Notes: generated by a model from the letters alone, not told the origin. Positions 54,505-63,640 are shown, counted from the stretch's first letter. The stretch: 64,000 bases of DNA from Hymenobacter sp. J193 (GCF_024700075.1 NZ_JAJONE010000001.1:3314001-3378000), one strand, 5' to 3'. Numbers and translations: made by a program.

Positions 54505-55398
54505 TTAATACAGCTCATCCAGGGAAAGGCGAAGGTACTTACGCACGGCGCGGAAAGAGCTGATAAAGCCGATAAAAGAGCCCAGCGCCACCAGGAACAC
54601 CAGCAGCACGGCCAGCAGCCGCTCGTCGCGGAGCAGGCGTAGCTCCTCCACGCGCAGGTAGGCGTACTGCAGCAAGGCCAGCAGCAGCAGCGCCGCCAGC
54701 AGCCCGCTCACGAAGCCCTGCCAGGTAGCGCGCCGCAGAAACGGCCGCTGAATGAACATGGACGTAGCGCCCACCAGCTGCATACTCCGGATAAGGAAAC
54801 GCTGCGAGAATAAGGCCAGCTTGATGGTATTGTTGATGAGCACCACTACCACAATAGTCAGCACGGCCGCAAAGCCCAGCAGCACCAGACTGATGTTGCG
54901 CAGGTTGTGGTTGATGGATTCAATAAGGCTTTGCACGTACTGCACCTCGAACACGCCGGTTTCGGCGCGCAGCTCTTTTTCCACGCGGGCCAGGCCAGCC
55001 TTATCCGTAAACTCAGGGTTAATTTTGAGGATGTAGGCGTCGCGCAGGGGGTTGTCGCCCAGAAACTGCTGGAAGTCCTCACCGGTCTGCTCCACGAACT
55101 GCCGGGCACCTTCTTCCTTCGACAGGAACCGCACCTGGGGCTGGTTGTCGCGGAAGGCAATGAAGGGCTTGGCCGCAAAGGTCTGCTGCAGGCGCAGCAG
55201 CTGAGCTTCGGGCAGGTCGCGCTCCAGGTATACCTGCATTTCCAGGTTTTCCTTCACCACCTCCGACAGCCGGTGCGCGTGCAGCAGCAGCAGGCCAAAC
55301 AACCCAATGACCAGCAAGGCCAGCGTAATGCTGAACACCACCATCGTGTGCGGATAGGAGCCAAGCTTTTTCTTGCGGGTCGGGCGCGTTGGAGGCAT
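54505..55398 (-). CDS. ftsX: FtsX-type cell-division permease
   Basis: 297 aa from the ATG at 55398. Four helices: VVFSITLALLVIGLFGLLLL at the start, three at the end (including LVLLGFAAVLTIVVVVLINN, where ALFSQRFLIRSMQLVGA follows). The extracytoplasmic loop has VYLERDLPEAQLLRLQ. FtsX works with FtsE to activate cell-wall hydrolases during division; ftsE is not in this window. First gene of the ftsX-DUF3098-uppP-truB-ribF group. Confidence 0.92.
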   Translation of the reverse strand: MPPTRPTRKKKLGSYPHTMVVFSITLALLVIGLFGLLLLHAHRLSEVVKENLEMQVYLERDLPEAQLLRLQQTFAAKPFIAFRDNQPQVRFLSKEEGARQFVEQTGEDFQQFLGDNPLRDAYILKINPEFTDKAGLARVEKELRAETGVFEVQYVQSLIESINHNLRNISLVLLGFAAVLTIVVVVLINNTIKLALFSQRFLIRSMQLVGATSMFIQRPFLRRATWQGFVSGLLAALLLLALLQYAYLRVEELRLLRDERLLAVLLVFLVALGSFIGFISSFRAVRKYLRLSLDELY

Positions 55399-55428
55399 AG
55401 AGGGCAAAACTACCGATTTAAGACCGAA

Positions 55429-55595
55429 GAAGTGTCATTGCGAGCGAAGCGAAGCAATCCGTCTCGGGCAACGTACCAAGCCCTGAAATGTGAAAAGCTC
55501 CTTTTCGTTACGCACGGAAAGGGGCCTTCTGGTAGAATGGAGTGTCAGGCATTTACAGGACGGATTGCTTCGGCTCCGCCTCGCAATGACACTTC
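55429..55595. repeat. mosaic repeat element 2 (two REP-like units in inversion around a shared core)
   Basis: Left unit from about 55434 (GTCATTGCGAGCGAAGC), right unit in the inverse orientation ending at 55590. The core has AAATGTGAAAAGC (55486-55498), a stem GCTCCTTT with AAAGGGGC, and CCTTCTGGT, as in element 1. It ends 8 bases from the tamB stop (55603) and begins 31 bases before the ftsX start. Confidence 0.75.
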
Positions 55596-55602
55596 TTCAC
55601 CC

Positions 55603-58600
55603 TCAATTTACCACCGTTCTGGGGTCGTCGTCGATGTTCAGCTCGCGGGCTTTGCGGGAGGCTTCGTCGCGGCGGCGCAGGCGCTTGCGGGCCAGCAGCT
55701 CGCGCAGAGAGTTGAACTGCTCGGTGTGCAGCACGCTCATGCCGGCCCGGGCCTGGTTCTGGTTGCTGGCGGCTATGGCCTGGCTGAAGTCGCGCGGGGT
55801 GGTTTCGTAGCGCAGGCGCAGGCGCAGCTTGCCGTCCTCGCGCAGGAAATATTCCAGGCTCAAATCCCCTACAAGCGAGTTTTGCGCCCCCGGAATCACG
55901 GTACCGTCGGAGGTAGTTACGGGGGCATTGCTGAAGCCGCCTTCCCGCGTCACGCGCAGGCGGCCGCCCAGCAGGTTGTAGCTCAGGCGCACCTGCAAGG
56001 CCTGTAGCTCCTCAGGCGTTACTCCGTTAATGTTGAAGGCAATTTCCAGGTTGGGGTCAATCTGGGCCGTGAGCAGCCCCAGTTGGGTGGATATAATCTG
56101 TCCTACACTATTGCCCACGCCCAAATCGGAGCCCGCAAACTTGCCTACGCCCGACAACGACCCCGGCGAGGTGAGCTGCCGGAACACAATCAAGCTGAAT
56201 ACCTGCCGGTTGAGCTCCTGCTCATCGTTGCGCAGAGAGGTAATGAATGAGGTCAGCTCCCCCTCCGCCGATGAAGGTATGTCGTTGAACTCCAAGCTTA
56301 GCTGAATGACCGGCAGCAGCAGCGGCCCGGTCAGGTTCATCACGGCCGTCACAGGAATGGTAGCGGTGCTGTTGGCAATGATGGGAGCCAGGGAGGTGCG
56401 CTGCGTGTAGGTGGCTGTCACGTTCATCTGCCCGTCCAGCGGGTTGCCGTTCCAGCTGATGGTGCCGCCCGGCCGCACCTGAAACTCTTTGTTCACGAGT
56501 CCCTGCAGGGTAAAGTTGTAGAGCCCGCGCACGATTTCCACCTGCCCGTACATGTTGAATTCGCCCCGGGTGTCGATGTTCAGGCGCAGCTGCCCGCTGG
56601 CCGTGCCCCGGATAACGTCGCCGGTGCTTTCGTTGAGCAAGACTTCAATGTAGGCGTCGGGCGTGATTTCGAGGTTGAAGTTAAGGCGGATGCCCGATAG
56701 GTCAATCCGGCCCTCGGCCTCGGCGGGCACGCGCACGGTGCGGGCCGTATCGGAGAGGTTCCGGTTTACAAATTTGATGTAGCTGGCCTGCTCCACCTTG
56801 GCGGCGTTGTCAAGCGGCAAGGAAAACCGGGTGCCATCCTCGCTGCGGGCCGTCACAAATACTACCAGGTTATCGGAGGGGCCGGTTATGCGGGCGTCGC
56901 CGGTGGCATAGGCCGTCCCGAAGTACAGGTCGTTGTCCTTGCGGGTGGTGTTGAGCACCTGCAGCTTGCGGAACGACGCCGTCAGCGCCATCGACATATT
57001 CTGGAAGCCCTGGTGGAAGATGTTACCGTTCAGGGTGCCATAGTTGCCCAGCGGGTCCCGCAGCCGGATGTTGCGAAACCCGATCCGGTCTTCCTGAAAG
57101 CGAATCCGGTCGGCAAAGGTGTAGGTGGTACCTAGGTAATCGAAAGTGAGTCGCCCATCAGTCACGTCGATGGTGCCGATGAGGTTGGGCGCGGCCAGGC
57201 GGCCGGTGAGACGTAGCGTGCCATTGGCCAGGCCGCCCATATTGCTGAACAGGGTGTTGAGCAGGGGCTCGGCCAGCTTCACGGGCGCGTCGTTCAGCAC
57301 GGCCGTCACGTTCAGCTGGTCCACGGCTTCGCTGGGCTTGTAGGTACCGCTGAGGGCCACTAGGCGCTGCTGGTCACGGAGCACATTGGCCGAAAGGCGC
57401 AGCAGCTGAGCCGGGTTGTCCCAGTCGGCTACGCCCGCCACGTCCCCAATCAGCACGTTGTCAAATACCAGCGAATCCACATCAAGGCGGGCGCTGGCCA
57501 CCAGCTGGCCGTAGACACCGCGCAGGTCGCCCACCGCATTTACGCGGCCGGTAATATTCTGGTGGGTGAGCGGGTTTAGGGTGCCCAGCTCAAAGTTCTG
57601 CACCGCCAGCCGTAGCAGCTTGCTAGGGTCCTGGGAAAGCTGGCCCTGGGCGCTGATGCTCTGCGAGCCGTTGGAAAGGTTGAGGTTCTGCACGTCGATT
57701 TCGCGCCCGCCCCCGCTGATGAGCACGGAGTTTTCGGCCGCAATGGCCCATTCGCGTCCCAGCAGGTTCACCCCCGACTGCCGGAACACGATTTGTACGG
57801 CCTGGGGCAGGAACGATAAGGCCCCGTTGATCTGAGCACGGTTGGTGGTGCCCGTCTGGGCCAGGGACGTCGAGAAGTTGATACGCTCCTGGTCCCACAC
57901 GCCTTCCACGTAGAAATCCTGGGTGTTGCCCAGCCCCGGCACGCGCTGCCGCTGCGAGGTCACGCTGGCCTGGGCCAGCACCTCAGGCTGGTATGGCAGC
58001 TTGGAGGTAGTGAAGTCGAAATCTGTGTTCAGCGTCCGTACGCTGTCGTACTGCAAGGCATCAAAATGCCCGCCCAGCGAGAAAATGGACGTGTTGCCGT
58101 TGCGGAAAGAGCCATCAATGCGCGAGTAATCGGAGAGCGTGAGAGCGGGCACAAACAGGTGCAGCACCGGATTTGGCCGCTTCAGGTACACATTCAGGTT
58201 AATGGCGTAGTCGGGGGTGGGCAGGCGGCGCTTGCGGCGGTAGTAGGCGGCGGTAGCGGCTTCGTCGCTTTCAAAGTTGAGCTGGTACTCCGTCAGCAGC
58301 GTCTGCACGTCGCGCATCACGCGGGAAAAGTCGAAGTTGCCTACGGCCGTGAGGTCGGCCACTTCGGAGCGCACCAGCAGACGGCGCTGCCCGTCCGGGT
58401 CGCGGCGCGAAAACACGTCGAAGGTATCAATGGGCACCGTGCGGCCGTCGAAGCCCAGGCGGGAGTTGCGCAGCACAATGCTGCCCAGCAGCTTGTCAAG
58501 CTGCAAACCCTGAAAGCGGACGTCGGCGGTGGTGGCCAGCGTAAGATTCTGCCTGGTGAGGCCGAGGGCACGCAGGTTGGCCCGGCGCACGGTAGCCCGC

Positions 58601-60186
58601 AGGTCGAAGGCCTGACGGTTGGGGTTCAGGTCCACGCTGCCATCGGCGGTGGCGCGCAGGTTGGGGTCGTCGATGCTGAGCTTGCCCGCAAACGACTGGC
58701 GGCTGAACTGCCCGTTGGTGGTGATGTTGCGGTAGCGGTAGCCCTGCAGCCAGATGCTTTGCACGGTGGCATTGGCTCGTACCCGCGCCCCGGCGGGCGT
58801 GAAGCCCACGCCCGCCACGCGCCCGTTCATGGTCACGTCGCGCACCAGGCTTTCGTCGCCCAGGAGCTTGCCCAGCTGGAAGGCGGTGGTTTTCACGTTG
58901 CCCTCGTAGCTGGAGTTGCTGGGGTCGGTCTTGAACTTGAGGTTTACGTCGCTCACCACCGAGCCCAGCGCCGTCTGGAACGAGCCATTAGCCACAAAGT
59001 CATTGTAGAAGCCCAGGAACTGCCCTTTTAGCTTCACGGTGCCCAGCCGCTGCACATAGGGCCAGCCCGAAGCCGGGATGTAGCGCCGGATGTCGCGCCC
59101 GTCTACGACGGAGGGCTGCAGGCGCATTTCCACGAAGCTTTCCTTGAAATTGGGCAGACCCTGCACGCTGATGTTGCCCAGCACGTGGGTGTTGCGGCCG
59201 TAGCGCACGTCCAGGTTTTTGGTGGCGAAGTCGCGCACGTAACCCTTGGCCTCGCCCGAGAGCAGCACGGTTTCGTGCAGCGTCTGCAAGTCTGCCTGGG
59301 GCGCGAACTTGGCAATATCATCCGAGTACACCCTGGACGGGCTCAGGCGGGCAATGACCTTTACCGAGTCGTTGAAGTCAGTGAAGTTGAGAAAATGGTT
59401 GTACTCAAAGCGCAGGTAGTGCCGAAGCTGGCTGTTCTGCACCCGCAGGTTCAGCTTGTCGAACTCCCAGAACTTGCCGGCGTACGTCATGTCGGCCGTG
59501 AGCTCGCGCAGGCGCGTGCCGGAGGGCGCGTCCACGGTGCGCAGGCTTTGCACCCGGGTATAGATGGTGTCACCGCGCAGCTGAATCCCCGACAGGTCGC
59601 CGTAGATGCTGTCGAGGTACATGTGGGCGTAGTCCATCGTACGACCGTAATACGGCTCCCGGGGCTTATTCCGGTCGTCGAGCACGAAGCGGCCGTTGCG
59701 CAGCCCGATGGCGTCAATCTTGAAGTCGAACGGCTTGCTGACCTTGGTAGTGTCAGTGGGGCCGATAAGGCGCCGCACCGCCGACAGGAACTCGGTGAGG
59801 TTGGTGCTATCGGGCTGGCCGGGGTAGGTGATAAGCGAAAAGCGCGGCTCTTCCAGCGTGAGCTTGCCCACGTGCAGGTGGCTGGGGTCGAACACCGAGA
59901 AGAGCGTAATATCGGCATCGGCCCGCCCGATGTTGAACAGCTCGTTGCCGCGCCGGTCGAGCACCCGCACCTGCTCCAGCAGCACCCGCGAAAACGGGCG
60001 CACATCCACCCGGCCCACCATCACGCGGTGGCCCAGGCGCTTGGTGAGCATGGTGGCCGCCTCGTGGGCCAGCCGCGTTTGCACCCCCGGCAGCCGCAAT
60101 GCCACCAGCGTGCCCACCAGCACGAGAGCCAGCAGCAGCACCAGCCCGAGCAGGGCTTTCAGCAGAATGGAGAGGAAACGGGGCAC
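55603..60186 (-). CDS. tamB: TamB-domain translocation/assembly protein
   Basis: 1527 aa. One N-terminal anchor (LLKALLGLVLLLALVLVGTLVAL). The middle consists of repeated beta strands. The C-terminal DUF490/TamB domain is recognisable by GEFNMYGQVEIVRGLYNFT, GTISWNGNPLDGQMNVTATY and VRLSYNLLGGRLRVTREGG. TamB spans the periplasm and is linked to outer-membrane protein insertion and lipid transport. In Bacteroidota it is longer than in Enterobacteria. A promoter element is 38 bases upstream. Confidence 0.92.
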   Translation of the reverse strand: MPRFLSILLKALLGLVLLLALVLVGTLVALRLPGVQTRLAHEAATMLTKRLGHRVMVGRVDVRPFSRVLLEQVRVLDRRGNELFNIGRADADITLFSVFDPSHLHVGKLTLEEPRFSLITYPGQPDSTNLTEFLSAVRRLIGPTDTTKVSKPFDFKIDAIGLRNGRFVLDDRNKPREPYYGRTMDYAHMYLDSIYGDLSGIQLRGDTIYTRVQSLRTVDAPSGTRLRELTADMTYAGKFWEFDKLNLRVQNSQLRHYLRFEYNHFLNFTDFNDSVKVIARLSPSRVYSDDIAKFAPQADLQTLHETVLLSGEAKGYVRDFATKNLDVRYGRNTHVLGNISVQGLPNFKESFVEMRLQPSVVDGRDIRRYIPASGWPYVQRLGTVKLKGQFLGFYNDFVANGSFQTALGSVVSDVNLKFKTDPSNSSYEGNVKTTAFQLGKLLGDESLVRDVTMNGRVAGVGFTPAGARVRANATVQSIWLQGYRYRNITTNGQFSRQSFAGKLSIDDPNLRATADGSVDLNPNRQAFDLRATVRRANLRALGLTRQNLTLATTADVRFQGLQLDKLLGSIVLRNSRLGFDGRTVPIDTFDVFSRRDPDGQRRLLVRSEVADLTAVGNFDFSRVMRDVQTLLTEYQLNFESDEAATAAYYRRKRRLPTPDYAINLNVYLKRPNPVLHLFVPALTLSDYSRIDGSFRNGNTSIFSLGGHFDALQYDSVRTLNTDFDFTTSKLPYQPEVLAQASVTSQRQRVPGLGNTQDFYVEGVWDQERINFSTSLAQTGTTNRAQINGALSFLPQAVQIVFRQSGVNLLGREWAIAAENSVLISGGGREIDVQNLNLSNGSQSISAQGQLSQDPSKLLRLAVQNFELGTLNPLTHQNITGRVNAVGDLRGVYGQLVASARLDVDSLVFDNVLIGDVAGVADWDNPAQLLRLSANVLRDQQRLVALSGTYKPSEAVDQLNVTAVLNDAPVKLAEPLLNTLFSNMGGLANGTLRLTGRLAAPNLIGTIDVTDGRLTFDYLGTTYTFADRIRFQEDRIGFRNIRLRDPLGNYGTLNGNIFHQGFQNMSMALTASFRKLQVLNTTRKDNDLYFGTAYATGDARITGPSDNLVVFVTARSEDGTRFSLPLDNAAKVEQASYIKFVNRNLSDTARTVRVPAEAEGRIDLSGIRLNFNLEITPDAYIEVLLNESTGDVIRGTASGQLRLNIDTRGEFNMYGQVEIVRGLYNFTLQGLVNKEFQVRPGGTISWNGNPLDGQMNVTATYTQRTSLAPIIANSTATIPVTAVMNLTGPLLLPVIQLSLEFNDIPSSAEGELTSFITSLRNDEQELNRQVFSLIVFRQLTSPGSLSGVGKFAGSDLGVGNSVGQIISTQLGLLTAQIDPNLEIAFNINGVTPEELQALQVRLSYNLLGGRLRVTREGGFSNAPVTTSDGTVIPGAQNSLVGDLSLEYFLREDGKLRLRLRYETTPRDFSQAIAASNQNQARAGMSVLHTEQFNSLRELLARKRLRRRDEASRKARELNIDDDPRTVVN

Positions 60187-60223
60187 GAAGGCAGGAAAAG
60201 AAAAACGCGGCAGCTAATCGGAA

Positions 60224-60231
60224 CAAAGATA
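60224..60231 (-). promoter_or_regulatory. tamB: -7 promoter element (TATCTTTG) of tamB
   Basis: Exact TAnnTTTG on the minus strand, 38 bases before the tamB ATG. No clear -33 TTTG. Confidence 0.5.
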
Positions 60232-60357
60232 AAGGGTTGCCCAAGACCGTTGCCTGGCGGGTATTTTTCGCTCAAAACGGCGGAAGTACGGCGCAGGTTG
60301 GCCCTGGTAAACGCCCGACGCGGCAGTTTAGCGTTTTGCCCCGACCTTTGTCGGAGA

Positions 60358-60478
60358 AATTCTGAATTCTGAATGATGAATTCTGAATTTTACTTGAGAG
60401 GTTGTCTGGTAATAAGCCATGTGGCTCCAAACCGCCGTCAATTCATAATTCAAGATTCATAATTCAGAATTTAAAGAA
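60358..60478 (+). repeat. inverted-repeat block of AATTCTGAATT-like words ahead of tsaD
   Basis: Left arm (60358-60393) iterates AAATTCTGAATT and GATGAATTCTGAATT; right arm (60440-60475) carries ATTCATAATTCAAG and ATTCAGAATTTAAAG, the inverse complement. Spacer of about 45 bases. It occupies the intergenic space right up to the tsaD ATG at 60480. Confidence 0.65.
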
Positions 60479-60479
60479 G

Positions 60480-61484
60480 ATGCCAACCATTCTGGCCATT
60501 GAGAGTTCCTGCGACGATACCTCAGCCGCCGTTATGGTCGATGGGGAAATCCGCTCCAACGTGGTGGCTACCCAGCAGGTGCACGAGCAGTATGGCGGCG
60601 TGGTGCCCGAGCTGGCCTCGCGCGCCCACCAGCAGCACCTTGTTCCGGTGGTAGAAGCGGCCCTGCACAAGGCGGGCATCAGTAAAAAAGACCTCGACGC
60701 GGTAGCCTTCACCCAGGGGCCGGGGTTGCTGGGCTCCTTGCTGGTGGGCGGTATGTTTGCCAAAACCCTGGCCCTTGCTTTGGGCAAGCCACTTATTGCC
60801 GTGAACCACATGCGGGCCCACATTCTGGCCCACTTCATAGAGGAGCCGCGCCCCGTGTTTCCGTTTTTGTGCCTTACTGTGAGCGGCGGCCACACCCAGC
60901 TGGTTGTTGTGCGCAGCGCCCTCGACATGGAAATCATCGGCCAGACCATCGACGACGCAGCCGGCGAAGCCTTCGACAAAACCGCTAAGCTGCTGGGCTT
61001 GCCCTATCCCGGCGGCCCCCACCTCGATAAGCTGGCCCGCCAGGGCAACCCCACGCGCTTCCCGTTTCCGGTGGGCGCCATGCCGGGCTACGACTTCTCC
61101 TTTAGCGGACTGAAAACGGCGGTGCTTTACTTTCTGAAAAAGGAAACCGCCCAGAACCCCGACTTCGTGCAGGAAAATTTGGCCGACCTCTGCGCCAGTA
61201 TCCAGCACACCATCATCCAGACCCTGCTCCGCCAGTTGCGCCGTGCCGCCGCCGATAATGGGCTGACGCAGGTGGCGCTGGCCGGCGGGGTGGCTGCCAA
61301 CAGCGGTTTGCGCCAGGCTTTGCAGGACGAAGCCACCGCCCAGGGCTGGCAGGTATTTATTCCCGCTTTCCAGTTTTGCACCGACAATGCCGGTATGGTG
61401 GCCATGACGGCCCACTTCCAGTACCAGGCCGGTGATTTTGCTTCCCAACTCGTCAGTTCCGATCCGCGCCTGAAACTCTCGTAG
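60480..61484 (+). CDS. tsaD: tRNA N6-threonylcarbamoyladenosine synthase component TsaD
   Basis: 334 aa from the ATG at 60480 (MPTILAIESSCDDTSAAVM). IESSCDDTS, AVNHMRAHILAHF (metal His), SGGHTQLVVV and GGVAANSGLR are family signatures. With TsaB and TsaE it adds threonylcarbamoyl to A37 of ANN-reading tRNAs. The in-frame extension upstream runs through the repeat block and is rejected. Confidence 0.97.
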   Translation: MPTILAIESSCDDTSAAVMVDGEIRSNVVATQQVHEQYGGVVPELASRAHQQHLVPVVEAALHKAGISKKDLDAVAFTQGPGLLGSLLVGGMFAKTLALALGKPLIAVNHMRAHILAHFIEEPRPVFPFLCLTVSGGHTQLVVVRSALDMEIIGQTIDDAAGEAFDKTAKLLGLPYPGGPHLDKLARQGNPTRFPFPVGAMPGYDFSFSGLKTAVLYFLKKETAQNPDFVQENLADLCASIQHTIIQTLLRQLRRAAADNGLTQVALAGGVAANSGLRQALQDEATAQGWQVFIPAFQFCTDNAGMVAMTAHFQYQAGDFASQLVSSDPRLKLS

Positions 61485-61627
61485 CCGGAAATTGCCGGTG
61501 GGTTTCGGCCTGGGGTATACTCCGTTGCCCGCCCTGCGTATAGCCGGCCAGGAAGCCGCTGCTGACTTCTTTCGACCTTTGTTGGCCAACTTTGGCGCTG
61601 CCGCCCCGGCCAACTTCCTTTCTTCCC

Positions 61628-62101
61628 ATGGCCAAGCAAAAAGACGACAAGCCCAAGCACATCAACATCCAGAACCGCCGCGCCCGCCACGAGTACAGCT
61701 TCCTGGCGCAGTACGACGCGGGCTTGATGCTGCAGGGCACCGAAATCAAGAGTATCCGCGACGGCAGCGTACAGCTCCAGGACGGCTTCTGCTCCTTCCA
61801 CCCCGATGGCAGCCTGTGGGTGCACAACGTGACCATTGCCAAGTACACCGAGGGCACCTACAATAACCACGAGCCCACTCGCCCGCGCAAGCTGCTGCTC
61901 AACAAGCGCGAGCTGCGCCAGCTGGCCGATAAAGCCACCGAGCAGGGACTCACCATCATTCCGGTGCGTATGTTCGTGAGCGACCGGGGTTTTGCCAAGC
62001 TGGAAATTGCCCTGGCCAAAGGCAAAAAGCTCTACGACAAGCGCGAAGACCTCAAAGCCAAAGATCAGAAGCGCGAAATGGACCGCGCCCGGGATTATTA
62101 A
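61628..62101 (+). CDS. smpB: SsrA-binding protein
   Basis: 157 aa from the ATG at 61628 (MAKQKDDKPKHINIQ). NRRARHEYSFLAQYDAGLML, GTEIKSIRDGSVQL and the basic C-terminal tail KDQKREMDRARDY are the SmpB pattern. It carries tmRNA to stalled ribosomes. The tmRNA gene itself is not seen in this window. Confidence 0.97.
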   Translation: MAKQKDDKPKHINIQNRRARHEYSFLAQYDAGLMLQGTEIKSIRDGSVQLQDGFCSFHPDGSLWVHNVTIAKYTEGTYNNHEPTRPRKLLLNKRELRQLADKATEQGLTIIPVRMFVSDRGFAKLEIALAKGKKLYDKREDLKAKDQKREMDRARDY

Positions 62102-62241
62102 GCGAAGTTGTGAAAGGTGAATTTGCGAAGCGCTGCTTGGCAAGTTCAGTTTAAAGGCAGAGTTTCGCATTATGGATGCGTAAGCCTGTCACAATAAAGG
62201 CTATTCGCATTTCACAACTTCACCTTTCACAACTTCACCAT
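62102..62241 (+). repeat. inverted-repeat block of GTTGTGAAAGGTGAA-like words between smpB and the NlpC gene
   Basis: Left arm (62105-62125) has GTTGTGAAAGGTGAATTTGCG; right arm (62212-62240) has CACAACTTCACC twice and TTTCACAACTTC. They are inverse complements around a spacer of about 85 bases. It begins directly after the smpB stop. Confidence 0.65.
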
Positions 62242-63045
62242 TTGGACCACGGAATTTGCGCGTTGAGCGCCGTGCCGGTGCGGGCCGAGCCTGCGGACAA
62301 GGCCGAGCTGGTAACCGAATTGATTTTTGGTGAATGCTATTCCATTCTGCTAACCCAGGGCAACTGGCACCAGGTGCGCCTGGCCGCCGATCAGTACGTG
62401 GGCTGGATTGACTTCAAGCAGCACACGCCCGTCACGGGCGAGTACTTCCAGGCCTGGCAGCAGCAGGACCACCCGCGCTGCCTCGATGTGGTACAGGTAG
62501 TAAGCGAGGCCAAAACCCGCATTCCCGTGACGCTGGGCTGCCGCCTGCCGTTTTTTGATGGGATGACGCTGCGTCTGGGCAGTCAGCAGCTGTTCTACAA
62601 CGGCGCCGCCACCAACCCCCAGAATGGACACGGCCCCCACGGCGCCGTGGAGCCGCGCCTGCGCCTGCTGCTGAAAGTAGCTCAGCTGTACCTGAAGGCG
62701 CCCTACGTGTGGGGCGGCAAAAGCGTGTTCGGCCTCGACTGCTCGGGCCTGGTGCAGCAGCTCTACGGCTTCATTGGAGTGCAGCTTCCCCGCGACGCCC
62801 GCCAGCAGATTGACTTTGGCGACCCGGTGCACTTCGTGACGCAGACCCGCGCCGGCGACCTGGCTTTCTTCGACAACGCTGACGGCCACATTATTCACGT
62901 CGGCCTAGTGCTCGACGACCAGACCATTCTGCACGCCCACGGCGAAGTGCGCATCGACCCGCTCGACCACAACGGCATCTTCAACCGCGACCGGCAGAAG
63001 TACTCCCACAAGCTCCGCCTCATCAAGCGCATATTGGCGGAATAA
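62242..63045 (+). CDS. NlpC/P60 (C40) peptidase with N-terminal SH3-like part
   Basis: 267 aa if started at the TTG at 62242 (LDHGICALSAVPVRAEP); an upstream ATG at 62176 lies inside the repeat block and would add 22 unrelated residues. Residues 1-90 look like a bacterial SH3 domain, then a linker, then NlpC/P60 with VWGGKSVFGLDCSGLVQQL (Cys nucleophile), GDLAFFDNADGHIIHVGLV (His) and TILHAHGEVRID. No signal peptide is visible from this start. Cleaves peptidoglycan peptides. Confidence 0.87.
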   Translation: MDHGICALSAVPVRAEPADKAELVTELIFGECYSILLTQGNWHQVRLAADQYVGWIDFKQHTPVTGEYFQAWQQQDHPRCLDVVQVVSEAKTRIPVTLGCRLPFFDGMTLRLGSQQLFYNGAATNPQNGHGPHGAVEPRLRLLLKVAQLYLKAPYVWGGKSVFGLDCSGLVQQLYGFIGVQLPRDARQQIDFGDPVHFVTQTRAGDLAFFDNADGHIIHVGLVLDDQTILHAHGEVRIDPLDHNGIFNRDRQKYSHKLRLIKRILAE

Positions 63046-63084
63046 AGGAGAACTGACAACTTCGCAACTTCGCTCTGCCACTTG

Positions 63085-63133
63085 TTGTTAATACGCTTAG
63101 AATCATCTAGCTTTCGCTGTACCCGATGATTCT
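63085..63133 (+). promoter_or_regulatory. candidate promoter with overlapping inverted repeat ahead of the HNH gene
   Basis: TTG at 63085-63087, 20 bases, then TAGCTTTC at 63108-63115 partly fits TTTG-N19-TAnnTTTG. A 9-bp perfect inverted repeat (AGAATCATC at 63099-63107 with GATGATTCT at 63125-63133) spans it and ends 12 bases before the ATG. Operator or leader hairpin. Confidence 0.35.
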
Positions 63134-63145
63134 GTATTCTAGCGT

Positions 63146-63640
63146 ATGGACCACAAAGTGCTTGTTTTGAATGGCGACTATACGGCCATTACTCTGTGCA
63201 GCGTGCAAAAGGCCTTTGTGCTGCTTTTTTTGGATAAGGCGGAAATGATTGCCAAGTCGGAGCAGGGTGTGCTGCGCACTATCTCGCAGGCGTTTCCCAA
63301 GCCCAGCATCATCCGGCTGCAGCGCTACGTGCGCGTGCCCTACAAAGGCATTGCCTTGAGCCGCCATAACATCATGAAGCGTGACCATTTCGAGTGCCAG
63401 TACTGCGGGGCCACCAAAAACCTGACCCTGGACCACGTGCTGCCCAGGAGTAGGGGCGGGGACTCCAGCTGGAGCAACCTGCTCACGGCCTGCGCCCGCT
63501 GCAACCACGCCAAGGGCCACCGCACCCCCCAGGAAGCCGGCCTCACCATCAGGCAGCAACCCAAGAAACCCACGCTTTCCGGCTTCCTCAAGCTCAGTGC
63601 CGGCTCCATCGACGAAAACTGGCACGCGTACCTCAACTAA
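63146..63640 (+). CDS. HNH endonuclease family protein
   Basis: 164 aa. N-terminal part VLVLNGDYTAITLCSVQKAF, then the HNH core CQYCGATKNLTLDHVLPRSRGG with LTACARCNHAKGHRTP (DH, N and CxxC zinc pairs). This arrangement is frequent in Bacteroidota and often annotated as an HNH endonuclease of unknown role. It may be a chromosomal house-keeping protein rather than a toxin or a mobile nuclease. A terminator follows directly. Confidence 0.88.
   Translation: MDHKVLVLNGDYTAITLCSVQKAFVLLFLDKAEMIAKSEQGVLRTISQAFPKPSIIRLQRYVRVPYKGIALSRHNIMKRDHFECQYCGATKNLTLDHVLPRSRGGDSSWSNLLTACARCNHAKGHRTPQEAGLTIRQQPKKPTLSGFLKLSAGSIDENWHAYLN

Noticed and set aside
60402..60479. N-terminal extension of TsaD
   Set aside because: Coded by the repeat block; TsaD starts at MPTILAIESS.
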